Source of the DNA: Alnus glutinosa
Lineage: Eukaryota > Streptophyta > Magnoliopsida > Fagales > Betulaceae
Direction: 5' to 3'
Length of the DNA stretch: 64,000 nt
Assembly: GCF_958979055.1 (NCBI RefSeq)
Contig: NC_084894.1
Coordinates: 26,434,116-26,498,115, forward strand
The translations under genes were made by a program, and so were the position numbers. Positions 1-12,280 of this stretch are shown piece after piece; position 1 is the first letter of the stretch; each line of letters starts with the position of its first letter. The notes under the pieces are model-generated. The model searched no databases. It saw only the letters and a program-made list of their open reading frames with translations, and was not told the DNA's origin.

Positions 1-47
1 CCTTGTATTAAATGTTGATACATGTTTTTCTAATCTTTTGCAAGTAG

Positions 48-405
48 GTACAGAGATGTTGTGATGACATGTCTGTACTCATAACATGGTATCATGGTAC
101 ACATATCCATCCATTTCCAACTGCCGTGGCTTACACCGCTGTTTCAGATGAAACATCCAGTTTCACCCAAGCATCCCTTCCGCTTCCTTACCAACCTTAC
201 CATGGTTCTTATCTAATAAAATCGTCTTCTCATCCACCAAACATCAGAAGCATAGACCCTAAGGACCCTTCCAAAGGAATTGTTCTTGACCTTACAAGCA
301 ACTCTAACGATCCACCTCAATATCTAATGGATAAATCACCAGTGCGAGGACAAGACCAAAACCAGGCTCCCAAGATTCTAGTAGTCGAAGACCCTAACAA
401 AGAAG
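48..405 (+). CDS. WRKY-like C-terminal exon, likely part of a WRKY-TNL fusion (5' exons outside window)
   Basis: The exon follows a CAAGTAG acceptor and opens in phase 0 with VQRCCDDMSVLITWYHG, the second half of a group IIb-type WRKY domain; the VQR position is the known intron site of groups IIa/IIb. The zinc-finger end is present as HIH. It continues with a Ser/Pro-rich tail (SSHPPNIRSIDPKDPSKG) and ends PKILVVEDPNKE before a GT donor at 406, in phase 1. Read through without splicing, the frame stops at 447-449. The TIR exon at 1910 needs exactly phase 1, so splicing would join this exon in frame to TNL1. The earlier WRKY exons lie left of the window. The exon is clearly homologous to 50272-50620. 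It could instead be the terminal exon of a separate WRKY-derived pseudogene. Confidence 0.6.
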
Positions 406-517
406 GTATTGTTTTTCCCACACTCCACAAATCAAATAAAAATGGTTAAGTGTATGCATATGCATATGTACGTATTTGTGTGTTATGGCTGAATTAGCTC
501 AAAAAATGTGACTTAAA

Positions 518-1303
518 GTAGGGCTAGCTATACATGCGAGCGAATATTGATCGCAATTATTTACTGTTTGCATATGGAGATGTGGTTAGCAAATACCATT
601 ATCAAACATATGCAAATGCGAATAGTAAACTTAAGTTAAATATAATATATAACTTATATATACTTAATAAAATCACCAAAACGATGTCGTTTTGGTGTTT
701 AATACCGAAATGAGATAGAAATTGTTTTGGATTATTAGTTTGTGTATAACAACTATTTGGGACCTACTCTTATTTAATCAGATTTATTTGCTTTGCGTGC
801 TCGTCACACGCAATGCTACAACCATCCAATATGCACTACACCACCGTGAATGAACATTAGAGGGTTTTAAGCTCGTTGGAAAGACTTATTATTATTAGTA
901 AATCATTCGTCATGTTAATATTTGGGTTTCTTCTATGATTGATAGATCATTCTCATTTTCTTTCTTTATTTCTCAATCATTTTCTTTTTTCTGTGACCTT
1001 TAATTACTTTGGAGGGCACATTGAGCCTAAAAGTATAACCCCAATAAACATTGGTATGTTGTAGACTGAGGTATGGTTTATTGTATAATCATGCAAAAAC
1101 ACTAAAAATAAGCTCAAATTATTTTCAAAATCGTTTAAAACAGACTCTCATAAAGACTCAAAGAAAGCCCAAAAGATTAAAATATGCGCAAAAGGCCTAT
1201 TACCTGATATGCGGATAGGATAATAATCGCAATAACCGCATTAATATAATTAGTAATCGCATTACGCAAATGTGGTTGCATATATGGCCAATAAATAGCC
1301 TTA
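518..1303. mobile_element. Candidate hAT-like insertion in the WRKY-TIR intron
   Basis: The homologous intron beginning at 49132 lacks this stretch: there the 'cttta...cttgtgctcgacaag' sequence runs on almost directly. Here about 790 bp is added between two copies of ACTTAAA (511-517 and 1304-1310), which could be a target-site duplication. The ends are weakly inverted (TAGGGCTA and TAGCCTTA). The interior is rich in GCAAAT and CGCAAT motifs and holds a 24-bp near-perfect palindrome around 674-697 (CACCAAAACGA/TCGTTTTGGTG). No transposase frame is seen. Confidence 0.35.
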
Positions 1304-1387
1304 ACTTAAAACAATTAAATCATAAATTACTTGTGCTCGACAAGACTAAGTTGTCAAATATTTTCTAATGCGTTTAGTTTTAGTTCT

Positions 1388-1388
<1 letters not shown>

Positions 1389-1440
<52 letters not shown>

Positions 1441-1575
1441 TGTGTGAGCGGGTATAATGGCAGCTTGATTGAGTAATTTATTTGGCACACTGGTGTGATC
1501 TAGATGCCCCCACAAAATTTAACGGAGAACTCTAGTGAAATTCAAATATAGTAGTCTTCTTTGTCCTTAGATTCA

Positions 1576-1609
<34 letters not shown>
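1389..1609. repeat. Poly-T run and (GA)n microsatellite in the intron
   Basis: A T run of about 49 bases at 1391-1439 and a GA-dinucleotide run at about 1579-1609 lie in the long intron before the TIR exon. The flanks match the intron at 49245-49600. Confidence 0.8.
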
Positions 1610-1611
<2 letters not shown>

Positions 1612-1851
1612 CATTCAAGAGACTAATAGAAATCTTTCATTTCCACTGTGGTTTGGTTCTCAGCCACAATGGAAGTGAAAGCTATTTTTAAAAAATTATA
1701 TGTATATATATATATAAGTTGAAAAAGAAACAAAATGAATGATCTATAAAAATAATTTGCATTTAGTCTTATGTTTAGCAAATTTTTCTCATTTTTCAAT
1801 TTGGGAAACAAAAAAAAAAAAAAAAAAGGAAAATCTTGATTATAGTACCCC

Positions 1852-4800
1852 ATGCATTATATAGGCTCTATCCCTCCTGTGTTCTCACAGGATTTGTCTC
1901 TTTTTGCAGTCCAATCTAACTCATCCACAACAAATACCTCATTTTCCAGACCTCATTACAATTACGATGTTTTCTTGAGTTTTAGAGGTGAAGACACTCG
2001 TAAGAACTTCACTGATCACCTTTACTCTGCTTTAGTGCGACTCGGAATTCGCACCTTTCGAGATGACGAGAAACTTCCAAGAGGTAAGAACATCTCAACT
2101 GAACTTCTCAACGCGATTCGAGGATCAAAGATTTTCATTGTAGTTTTCTCCCGAGGCTATGCTTCTTCCAAGTGGTGTCTTAATGAGCTTGTGGAGATCG
2201 TGCAGTGTAAGAATACTATTGACCACACTCTTCTTCCCATATTTTATCAAGTGGAACCCTCAGATGTTCGAAAACAAACCGGAAATTTTGTGGAAGCCTT
2301 TGCTATGCATGAAGAGCAGTTTCAAACCGATATGGAGATGGTGCGGAGGTGGAGGGAAGCTCTTACTCAAGCTGCAATTTGTTCTGGCTGGAATCTCGAG
2401 AGTCATGCAAATGGGTATTATGCTATGGACTCTTCTACTTTTTCTTGCATTTCTTTTTTTTGGTCTTTATATTTGCTTCAAAATTTTAGGCAAAAATTGA
2501 TAAAAAGTAACATTAAGCTAAATAGATTGAACTAAGTCAGTGTTTGAGTTGAACAAGTTGACGGTTTTCTGTTTCATGCCCACTGTTAAAATATAAATTA
2601 AATAATTAAATTAACTATTTCTTAATAGTTTAAGCTCTTATTATAAGTGGTGATTTAACATAGTATCAGATCCAAATGTAATGAATTCGAACTCTATCTC
2701 TATTATTTACCTCCCATTTCAATTATATATTCTACGTGTTGGGTCACTAATTAAGGAAAAATTTAAACCCACATGCAAGAGAGAGTGTTCGAATATAAAC
2801 TAACCATTTCCTATATAACAACTGATCCTTTTCTGATAAATGGTGATTAATACTGACTCTAGATATCCAGTTCATGCTATCTAGAGACAAACCTTTATTG
2901 TTGAATTATAAAGTCTAGGATTGTTTTTTAGATAAAATATTGCTCACTTGAGAGGAATGATATTGTAACCATACTTTGCGAGAAACAATTAATGGCTTTT
3001 TTTGCTAGAAGAAAAAAAATAAATTGCATCATGGCGTGTTAACAAGAGAAGAAATTACATAGAATTATATTTAAATGATAATCATCACTAAATTTGATTA
3101 AACATAATTGTTGTCGTGACATATTAGTCTTATATGATTGAGATGATAATATCCTTATGGTGTTGAAGAGTCATAATTTTTTTTTTACTATTATTATTAT
3201 TTTAGATCTTTGGGCTTATCTTATTGTTCTCAGGTATGAGTCAAAATTCATTGAGCAGATCGTTGAAGAAATTTTATGTAAAGTGAACCCAGCTCGCTTG
3301 GATGTTACCAAACACCCAATCGGAATAATGTCTCGTGTTCATGATATTAAAGATTTATTAAATCTTGGAACAAGTGACGTTCGCATTGTGGGCATTTACG
3401 GAATGGGTGGTATTGGAAAAACAACCCTAGCAAAAGCTGTCTATAATGAAATACGTCTTGAATTTGATGGAAGTAGTTTTCTTTCAAACTTTAAAGAAAG
3501 CTCAGAAAAGTCCAATGGCTTAGCTCATTTGCAAGAAAAACTTCTTAATGATATCTTGAAAACGAATTTGATTAAGATTGATAATGTTGATAGAGGAATC
3601 AATATAATTAAGGAAAGAATTCGTGGGAAAAAAGTTCTTGTTGTTGTTGATGATGTGGATGACATTGAAAAGGTACAACTGCTCGTCGAAAAGGAATGGC
3701 TTGGTCCGGGTAGTAGAATCATTGTAACCACCATAGATGAACATGTGTTAAGTCCATTGAGAGCGGATAATAAATATAAGGTCAAAGAATTGAAACATTG
3801 GGAGTCTCTTCGACTGTTCAGTTGGCATGCCTTCAATATGACTAATCCAAAAGAAGATTTCTCAAAGCTTTCGATTGAAGCAGTGGCTTATGCCGAAGGT
3901 ATTCCATTAGCTCTTGCACTTTTGGGTTCTTTTCTGAAAGATAGAAGCGTTGCTGAATGGGAAAATGAATTGAAAAAATTACAAAGAACTCCTTATGTTA
4001 AGATTCAAGAAATTCTTCGAAGAAGCTTTGATTCACTGGATAAGTATACAAAGGCCATATTCCTTGATATTTCATGTTTCTTTGTCAATATGGACAAAAA
4101 ATATGTCAAGAAAATATTTGATGACTGTAATTTCTTTCCAAAGGTTGGTATCCGTACGCTCATTCAAAGGTCACTTGTGACAATTGATGACATAAATATT
4201 TTAAGGATGCATCGTCTTATTCGAGATATGGGAAGGGAGATTATTAATGAAAAGTCACCCGATTTGCCAGGAGAACGTAGTAGGTTGTGGTTTCATGAGG
4301 ATGTCTGTAATGTATTACGCAACCATACGGTAAGAGACATATGCATTTATATATATAAACAAATGCATGTACACACATAATATGTCTTATGTAGGTATAT
4401 ATGAGCATTATGCCTTTTGCCAATCATGCATCATAGTTATAATTGAATGATTAAAATCCAAATATTTTCTAAATCAATTCAACAAGTGATACTTAACCAT
4501 ATTTAAAAGGTATACAACACTTCAAATGATTTTAATAATGTTTGAATCAATTTAGTATTTTTTTAAAAAAAAAAAAGAAGAAAACTATTATGAATGGCAT
4601 ATAGGCCTATTCTAGTTCAAAGTTGTTCTAGCTTTATCCAACATGAGGAGGATCTGCATTGCTAATCCAACTGTCTATTTTGCTAGGGAACGAAAACAGT
4701 TGAGGGTCTCATCTTAGATGTATCTGAAGATGTACGCTTGATCGAAACTACAACATTTACAAATATGAAGAATTTGAGATTGCTCCAAATCAATGTTGTA

Positions 4801-5964
4801 CAACTCACGGGATCCTATGAACATCTCTCTAAAGAGCTAAGATGGCTTTGTTGGCATAAGTGCTCCTTGAAATTTCTACCACAAAATTTTCATCTAGAAA
4901 ACCTTGTTATTCTTGACATGCAGTATAGTAATCTCAAACATGTTTGGAAGAAGAACAAAGTATAACAAATCTTACAAAACTTTTTTTCTCTCTTTATCTC
5001 TATTAATGTTTATTGTATAACTAACAAGAACTTTTCCGTTCTTTATTTATTCTCTATTTTTTTTTATAGGTACTCAACAAGCTGAAAGTCCTTAATCTTA
5101 GTCATTCCAAATATCTCACCAAATCACCAGACTTCTCTCAAATGCCACAATTGGAGACACTATTACTTGAAGGTTGCACAAGTTTGGTTGAGATTCACGA
5201 GTCCATTGGATGTTTGAAAAACCTTGTTTTGCTAAATTTAAATGGATGCAAGAGTCTTATGAATCTTCCAAGCAGCATTTCTAACTTAAGATCTCTCAAA
5301 ACTCTTAATTTGTCTGACTGCTTAGAAGTTGACAAGTTACCAGATCAAATAGGGCATATGATTGCTTTAACAGAACTGCTTGCAGATGGAATTGCTATTA
5401 AGCAATTACCATCCTCCTTTGGTCTTTTGAAGAATCTTGAGATTGCATCATTATCTGGACGTAAAGAACACTCCTCAAAATCTTGGTTGTCACGTCTCAC
5501 ATTATTGATGTCACCAAAAGGCTTGATGCCAGTATGTTTTCTACCACCTTCCATTTCTGGATTACGTTCGTTGACAACACTATATCTCTCTGGACGCAAT
5601 TTGTCTGAAGATGTGTTTCCTGTTGATTTTGGGAGTTTATCTTCACTACATTTTTTAGATTTATCAAGAAATAATTTTCTTAGCCTACCTGATTGCATCG
5701 GTCGCCTTCCTAAATTGTACAATTTGCATTTGCGTGAGTGTACGACTCTTCAATCAATTTCAGGACTCTTCGCAAGTATAGGTGTCTTGGATACAAGTGA
5801 TTGTACATCAATGGAAAGGCTCTCAATTTCGTCAACCCATAAAAAAGGACTAGTTTTTTTCCTTCCTAATTGCCACAAATTGACTGAGATTGAAGGCTTG
5901 GAGAATTGGGAATTTGCTTCTATTTACAATCAAGCATATGATTTTAGGAGTCATCTCCAGGTTC

Positions 5965-6001
<37 letters not shown>

Positions 6002-6544
6002 GAGTTGTGAACATATTTCTTTTTTTAACAGTGTTCATTAACCATGGGCGATGATGAGTCTCGTATCATTTGCCTCCCTGGTAGTGAGGTTCCAAATTGG
6101 TTTAGCCACAAGGAAATTGGGTCTTCGATATCCTTCCATGTACCTTCAATTTCAAAGGGTCAATTCATTCGGTTGCTTGTTTGTTTTGTTTGTCCTTTTG
6201 GTGATGGCAGTAATTTCAATATTGGTCATTACTATCCTCACATGGCAATCAAAAATAAAACAAGAGGCAACTGGAAAAATGTTTCGTTTAGACACTCTTC
6301 CTACCATCGAGTCAATGATGATGAATACTATATTTTTCCAAGAAGAAAAGAAGAAGATCATTTCTTTCTACACCTGACGCCACTCTTAAGAAATAAATAT
6401 GAGCTGGAAAGTGGACTCATATTTAATGAATCGGTGATGGAAAGTGGAGATGAAATTCAGGTGTCCTTCGGACTTCCGAGGGATTATGGTTATGTAAAGA
6501 AGTGTGGACTTCATGTAGTAGTTGAGGAGCCAAATGTAATGTAA
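1852..6544 (+). CDS. TIR-NB-ARC-LRR-C-JID immune receptor (TNL1)
   Basis: Intracellular NLR receptor. Exons deduced from splice sites and phase: TIR 1910-2414 (or from the in-frame ATG at 1852), NB-ARC 3234-4329, LRR linker 4687-4959, LRR 5070-5960, C-JID 6032-6544; about 1,090 residues from the TIR exon. The TIR has YDVFLSFRGEDTR and the SSKWCLNEL segment with the expected catalytic Glu. NB-ARC has P-loop GMGGIGKTT, kinase-2 LVVVDDVDD and GIPLAL. The LRR exon carries repeated LxxLxxLxLxxC/N units, and the last exon begins CSLTMGDDESRIICLPGSEVPNWFSH, typical of C-JID. Oddities: sensor-1 TTR reads TTI (ATA codon 3733-3735) and MHD reads MHR (4207-4215). TIR Glu implies NADase potential by family knowledge. 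All exon phases agree. The upstream WRKY-like exon may be spliced to it. Confidence 0.9.
5964..5998. repeat. (CT)n microsatellite in TNL1 last intron
   Basis: A CT-dinucleotide run begins four bases after the donor of the 71-bp final intron of TNL1. TNL2 has the same arrangement after 54795, so it predates the duplication. Confidence 0.8.
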
Positions 6545-7762
6545 GAAGAAGTTACATTGAAGAACAAGTTTGGATGACTTACGTTTTAGTTGTTTAGTTG
6601 TTGTCTTTTAGTTTTAGTAGAAATAAGGATACTACATGGTAGTCATAATTATCTATTAAAGTCAGTGAGAGTGTTTTAGTTATTTATAGCATAATATATT
6701 GTTACTACTCAAAAACCGGCCTTTTATGTAATTTTTTTGTGGTCATTTTAAACAAATGACATTATTTATACAGTTGATGTCATTTATTTTTAAACGATGT
6801 CATTCTCATGTCCTTTACTTATAAAGGACGCAAAGTTTATAAATATAACGTCATTTGGCTAGAAAGGACGTGAATTGAATTTATTATGTCGTTTTAATTA
6901 AATAAAAAAGGACGTAAATAAAAAAAGTTTGAAACGATGTGAATATAGACAGCTGTTATATTCACGTCGTTTATAGAGTCAGAAACGACGTGAATAATTA
7001 ACATCGTTTTAATAAATCGGGTCCTCGCATCATATTTTCCTCCGAAAGGAATAATTTGGTGCAGATATGATTGAAGAACTAGGGGGCAATGGCATTTCGA
7101 CTGTAATCAGAGGCCGAGGGAATGTGTAATTGCTGTTGGAAAACGGAAAGTCAGAAGAGGTATCAAATGTTGATTTTATTTTTGTACCTGAAAAGAACCT
7201 ACTCTCGATGAGAAGAGCCTTTACTTGATATTATATTAGTAAAGCCTTGACAACAATCTATTTGTTCGTAACTGGCACTTTGTTTTCTCACCTTTCACTC
7301 TTTCACCTTTCTCTCTCTGCAACAAAAAAAATTTCGCCTCTCCCGTCATTGTCTCTCTCAGGAATTCTTCCTACCTCCAACGAAGCAGCTTCTCTCCGTC
7401 ACTCTTGCATCATTAGTTCATGTGGTTGATTTAAATTACAAATCACTCTCTGTCCTACCAAAATTAATTCAAAGATTCAAGTGTTTGGCCATGTCACAAG
7501 ACGGAGGAACTCATGTCGCAAGATCCTCCAACATCTAGATCCTGTACACATGGCACAATATCGTGATTTGCAAATTATGTGTACGGGTAAGTAATGGGTT
7601 GTGAATATCCTGGATTTGTCCACAGATTGAGGTTGGGGGGCCAACACCGGCCAAATCTAGTTGTAGTACAACTAGGGCATCAACATCAACTTCCCAAGAT
7701 CCTAAACTTGTAAGTCATATGAGAAAGCTGATTGACATCCTTATAGAAGGGAAGGAGAGTTT
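6545..7762. repeat. TNL1 3' flank with decayed transposon subterminal repeats
   Basis: After the TNL1 stop, 6700-7020 contains many short direct and inverted copies of AAACGACGTGAAT, AAAGGACGT and ACGTCATTT-type words, a pattern typical of CACTA or Mutator subterminal repeats. No matching second end was found. Around 7627-7760 a short frame reads EVGGPTPAKSS and then SQDPKLVSHMRKLIDILIEG, and is cut by the CACTA-like element at 7763; it may be a fragment of an older element's protein. No host gene is supported here. Confidence 0.4.
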
Positions 7763-8368
7763 CATTGCAAAAACTTGATATTTAACCACATATAGTTAGC
7801 CACGTGTTTGGAGGTCATACGCGTTGCTAATTGCTAGCCACGTGCAATTGGCCGTGTGGGTCCTGCATGGTTGATTAGGATGTTACTAAATGTGCAGTTA
7901 GCAACGTGTATTCTATACACATGACTATTTAGCCACGTGTATTTTATACACATGGCTAAATGTATTTTTCTTTTTCTTTTTTTCTTTTTTTTTTTTTATA
8001 AAAAAAAATGGTAAATTATATATTTTTTTTGCTACGTATTCTTAACACCCGTTGCCAAAATCAATATTATTGCTTAAAAAAAGAAGAAGAAGAAAAGAAC
8101 AGATCGATCTGTTCTTTTCTTCTTCTTCTTCTTCTTCTTCTTTTTTTTTTTTTTTTTTTTTCCTTCCTAATATTGTATACGATATACATATACGTACGTA
8201 TATCTCATTGGATCCGGAGAAAGGACCGGTGTATCCGGCGAGATCCGCTTTGGCGTCCATCCGACCAGGCCGGGACCGGCAATCACCCAATCGCCGGATT
8301 CGAACCCATCAAACCCAAAATGGGAAAAAATTCAATACACCAAAACAAGTCGCCGAAAATAAAACCAG

Positions 8369-8405
<37 letters not shown>

Positions 8406-8723
8406 AATTCGCCGGCCATTAAACCCAGTCGCCCACTCAACCACTTGCTGGAAATCATCAAACCAAAACAAGAGAATCGGTCGATTTGGATCTGGATCTC
8501 TACCTCTCCGGCCGTGATCCTCCGAACTCCAGCTTCGTCGTCGACCACGGATCTATCTCCGATCAATCTCCCTCTTCTATTTCCCTCTCAGCAACTGTGT
8601 GAAGAAAGGGGAAGAAAAAAGGGAAAGAAGGAAGAAAAAAGAAATGAAAAGAAAAGTCAAAGGGCGTGGGGAAATAAAAAAGAGAGAGAAAAGCGGAAAT
8701 GAAAAGATGCTGGGCGGGGAAAT

Positions 8724-8770
<47 letters not shown>

Positions 8771-9077
8771 AAATTAGAATCAGTAGTTGGCCACGTTTAT
8801 TTGATGCACGCTGCCAATTGGACACGTGTAAAAGTTACACGCGGCCATATACAAAACCTTAATAAAATTTGTTTTTATTAATATATATTTGATAAAAACA
8901 ATTGGCCACATGTATTAAATACACGCAGCTAATTAGACGCGTGTAAAAAATACACGCGGTCACTTGTTTTTCTTATACTACCAGCCACGTGTCTCTATTA
9001 CACATGGCCAATTGGCCGCGTGTCTACAGTACCCGCTACAGTAGACACGCGGCCGGTAGCACCTTTTTTTTGTAGTG
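7763..9077. mobile_element. Non-autonomous CACTA-like element with internal captured-looking sequence
   Basis: The right end is TTTTTTTTGTAGTG (inverse of CACTACAAAAAAAA). The left end, CATTGCAAAAA at 7763, differs from CACTACAAAAA at two of eleven positions. Both ends are flanked by TTT (7760-7762, 9078-9080), the 3-bp duplication expected for CACTA. Subterminal repeats (GGCCACGTGTA, TACACGCGGCC and variants) fill 7790-7960 and 8785-9060 in opposite orientations. The centre (about 8200-8720) is GC-richer and has A-runs at 8369-8403 and 8725-8767, unlike the arms. No transposase is present. Frames in the middle are low complexity and not called as genes. Confidence 0.7.
8081..8130. repeat. 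Perfect 50-bp palindrome, (GAA)n-GATC-(TTC)n
   Basis: Two 25-base arms, 8081-8105 and 8106-8130, are exact reverse complements with no spacer. The centre is AACAGATCGATCTGTT, and GAA/TTC trinucleotide tracts form the outer arms. It lies inside the CACTA-like element. Confidence 0.9.
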
Positions 9078-9080
9078 TTT

Positions 9081-9593
9081 CTTTGTTGTGCATGGAGGCA
9101 ATGCGTCAAACAATAATCCAGACGCATCATCCCCACCTGTGATGCCCGTATCATCTGTGGGTAGTCGAGTAGGTGACATTTTAATTTTTATTTTGGTTTT
9201 GTTCCTATACTCGCTACTGAGTTAAAATATCTTGTGACGTACGTAATATATAACGCCATACGTATTAATTGGCATAACTCACTAACATGTGTGACGCTGT
9301 TTTGTAGGTGAACTCCTAATTGTGTGAGATAACGATGATCAAGCGGGAGATGTTGGTAAAAGAGAGGCCGGAAGGTGTTTTTTCTAACAATATATAGATG
9401 CACTTATTTTAAGAAGTTTTGGTTGTTCCCCACTTAAGCAACTTTGTTATTTAAATGGATTGTTGGTGTTGTTTTAATCCATCTTTCAACTCACTGCAGA
9501 GGTTCATAAAGAAGTACAAATGATTATGGAACTATCTGCCATTGGTATGGGTATAATTCTTGATACCTTTCACCTCTTTAAGCACACCTTGAA

Positions 9594-9633
<40 letters not shown>

Positions 9634-10790
9634 TCATTGAGCTGTGGTCTAGTTTACGTCAAACCTTTCACCTCTTTACGCCAAAAGTTATTACAATGAT
9701 TTTTTTTTTAGTATTATTTTTTTAAAAAAAATAAAGGCTATTACAATAAGAGAATCACACATTCATCATACCCAACATAAAATCTGATGATAATTGAATC
9801 CAATTATAACACAAGGGACTTTCTTCATTATGATAACAATGCTCTAATTGCTTTTTTATTATCCTGTTTTGATAATAAAAAGTACTTGTTTAAGGGATAA
9901 AATTAATAATCTTGTAATTTTAGAATCCCAGCCCCAAAGATAGAAGAACAAGTCTCCAAATTGAACACTAGGCCGGCCTTTAATTCTTTGCTAATTAACT
10001 GAAGGCACCTCGATGAACTAGCAATTTATTTCAACCGGCCTCCTAGATATCAAGGATTGAAAATCTTTCTAGAAAGCCAAAATCCATTAAGAGAATCAAA
10101 TTAATCTTTTAGAAACCATTTGGTGCATTAATTTCTTCCTATTAGATCCAAATTTATGTCGCTTAATGTGACACTATTATTGAAACCCATGATTATCTTT
10201 TCCTTTAATTCAGTGTGTACGTTATGTTATCCAAATTGTATATATAGTGATTGTTTCCTTGGCCCCTAAATCTGAGCAGCTTTAGTAATTTGATTGTCAC
10301 TGTCTGGGTCAAGATCTTTTGAATCCCAAACCTCTCTTAAAACAAAACCCCTTTGAAAATAACTTTTTGCTTTTTTTTTTTTTTTTTTTTTTTTTTTTTG
10401 GGCTGTAGCGATGGAGAATAAATGAATGGCTTAAAATAAAAGAAAGAATAAGCGGTGTCTTGATCGACTTGTATTTTTGCGTCTAATGTAGTTTAGTAGT
10501 CAATCATCCAATTCATGGACACATGATATATATATGATCAACTTGTGGACTACTTCTACTTGGGGTTATTCTACAACTCCGACCTTCGTGGGCAGTGCTT
10601 TGGAGTTTTTTTTTTTTATTATTATTTTTTATTTTTTTGTCCTTCCCTTTCCTTAGTTCAATTATATATAAAAAGTTGAATGCAGTAGAGATATCATGTA
10701 TAAGTGTGCATTGAAAAGATGTAACAAGTATAAGTGTGAGTGATTAATATAGCTAGTATAATTGAGTTTAAATTAATACCGCTTAGGAAA
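9081..10790. other. Intergenic stretch, no gene seen
   Basis: AT-rich sequence with an A run near 9595-9630 and a T run near 10371-10399. Frames are short and unrecognisable. No gene, RNA or complete element could be supported. Confidence 0.6.
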
Positions 10791-10796
10791 ATGTTA

Positions 10797-11082
10797 GATT
10801 TACAATACCAACACAATAAGTGTACAATAACCCCTCACATGAGGGTGGGCTCCACAAACTGGGGCTCACCCTCGTGTGAAGGGTTATTGTGCACTTATTG
10901 TAATGGTATAGTGTAGGAATCAAATCTCATAGGTTTAACCGTTTAAGCTTTGGGATTTGATTGTTGTACAACACCCACACAACACACACACATCACCCCC
11001 TCACATGAGGGTGGGCCCTACACATTGGGACCCATCCTCATGTGAGGGGGTGTTGTGTGTGTGTTGTGTGGGGGTTGTAAAA
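10797..11082. repeat. Pair of related foldback (MITE-like) elements
   Basis: Two neighbouring hairpins, about 10804-10908 and 10966-11079. In the first, ACAATAAGTGTACAATAACC pairs with a near-complement ending GCACTTATTGT. In the second, CACACAACACACACACATCA pairs with TGTTGTGTGTGTGTTGTGTG. Both have the same core, CCTCACATGAGGGTGGGC facing its complement. They appear to be two members of one family inserted about 55 bp apart. Confidence 0.7.
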
Positions 11083-11984
11083 GTAGCATTTTCCTTAAGC
11101 TTTTGTAGACAAACTCACATAGCACATGTAAGAGAGTGATTATTGAGTATGCACGTGTGACTATAAAAAATGAAAAACAGTATTTTATTTATTTGTTTTT
11201 TGTTTATTTTATTGTATAACTTTTTGTTATTAATATTTTTAATTTTAATAATTTTATGAAGGATTTTTTTGTTATTAGAAAAAAAATATATATATATATA
11301 TAAAAATGATAATTTGAGAGAATTATGTATACTTTTTCTTTTTATTAAGATTTATACATTATACTTCTTCGATAAAAAATAAGAATCGTATTGCCACGTG
11401 GACAAATAGCCAGAGGCAGACCAACATTATGCTTGGTCATGGCCGTCCAACATTTTTTAAACTTATATGGAGTGTTTTAAGTATTTTCGTATCACGTGCC
11501 CCTAAAGCAAATTAATTTTTTGCCCCACAAAAGCACAAACAACTCATTTTGAGTTTTCCACGTAATCTCCTATAAAGATTGTGTTAGGTGTACATCACAC
11601 TATCTCATAGCTGACATGTCAGCATCGCTTGTCACATTATTATTTAATATATTAATTAAATATAGTAAATTACAAATATACTCTTATGTTAAAAATTGAA
11701 AATGAAAATCTGGTCATTTCTTCTCGACTTCTCCCATGGTCAGCATGTTGTAGATCCACTGCTCCAGCCTCCATGAGAGGTGGAGGTCGCGGTTGGTTGC
11801 AGAGCCTCAGCAAAATTTGTAGGAGAGGGCGCGGCTATGTGCCCAATTACATATGACCGTTACCTTTTGACCCGAGCAATAAAATTGTTATTTTTAAAAA
11901 TTTAGGTAGCTTTTTGACAAAATTGCAAACCCACGTACAGTAAAATTGGATTTTACACTAATTATAAAGAGTTGTGTTATTTGC

Positions 11985-12050
11985 ATATACTCACTTTGTA
12001 TACATATTATACACCCATTTACAATGGGTGTGTGTATAAAGTGAGTGTAA
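11985..12050. repeat. Short hairpin element
   Basis: TACTCACTTTGTATACA pairs imperfectly with TGTATAAAGTGAGTGTA around a CACCCATTTACAATGGGTG stem. Probably a small foldback remnant. Confidence 0.5.
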
Positions 12051-12280
12051 AAGTATTAATTAAATGATTAAATTTATATTTTTCTATTAACTAAAACTTT
12101 TAAGATTAATGGTGGTTTAACATGATATCAAAGTAGAGATTTTAAGTTCGAACTCTTTATTTCTAATTTTAACTAAATATTTCATGTGCACATTCTGTTT
12201 GTATAATAATTATTTTCTAATTTAAAAACGCTAAACACCAAAAATAATAATTAATAATATGTTTTAATGTTAGATACTTA

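Noticed and set aside
8008..8881. Several overlapping Lys-, Ser- or Phe-rich frames on both strands
   Set aside because: Produced by homopolymer and trinucleotide runs inside the CACTA-like element.
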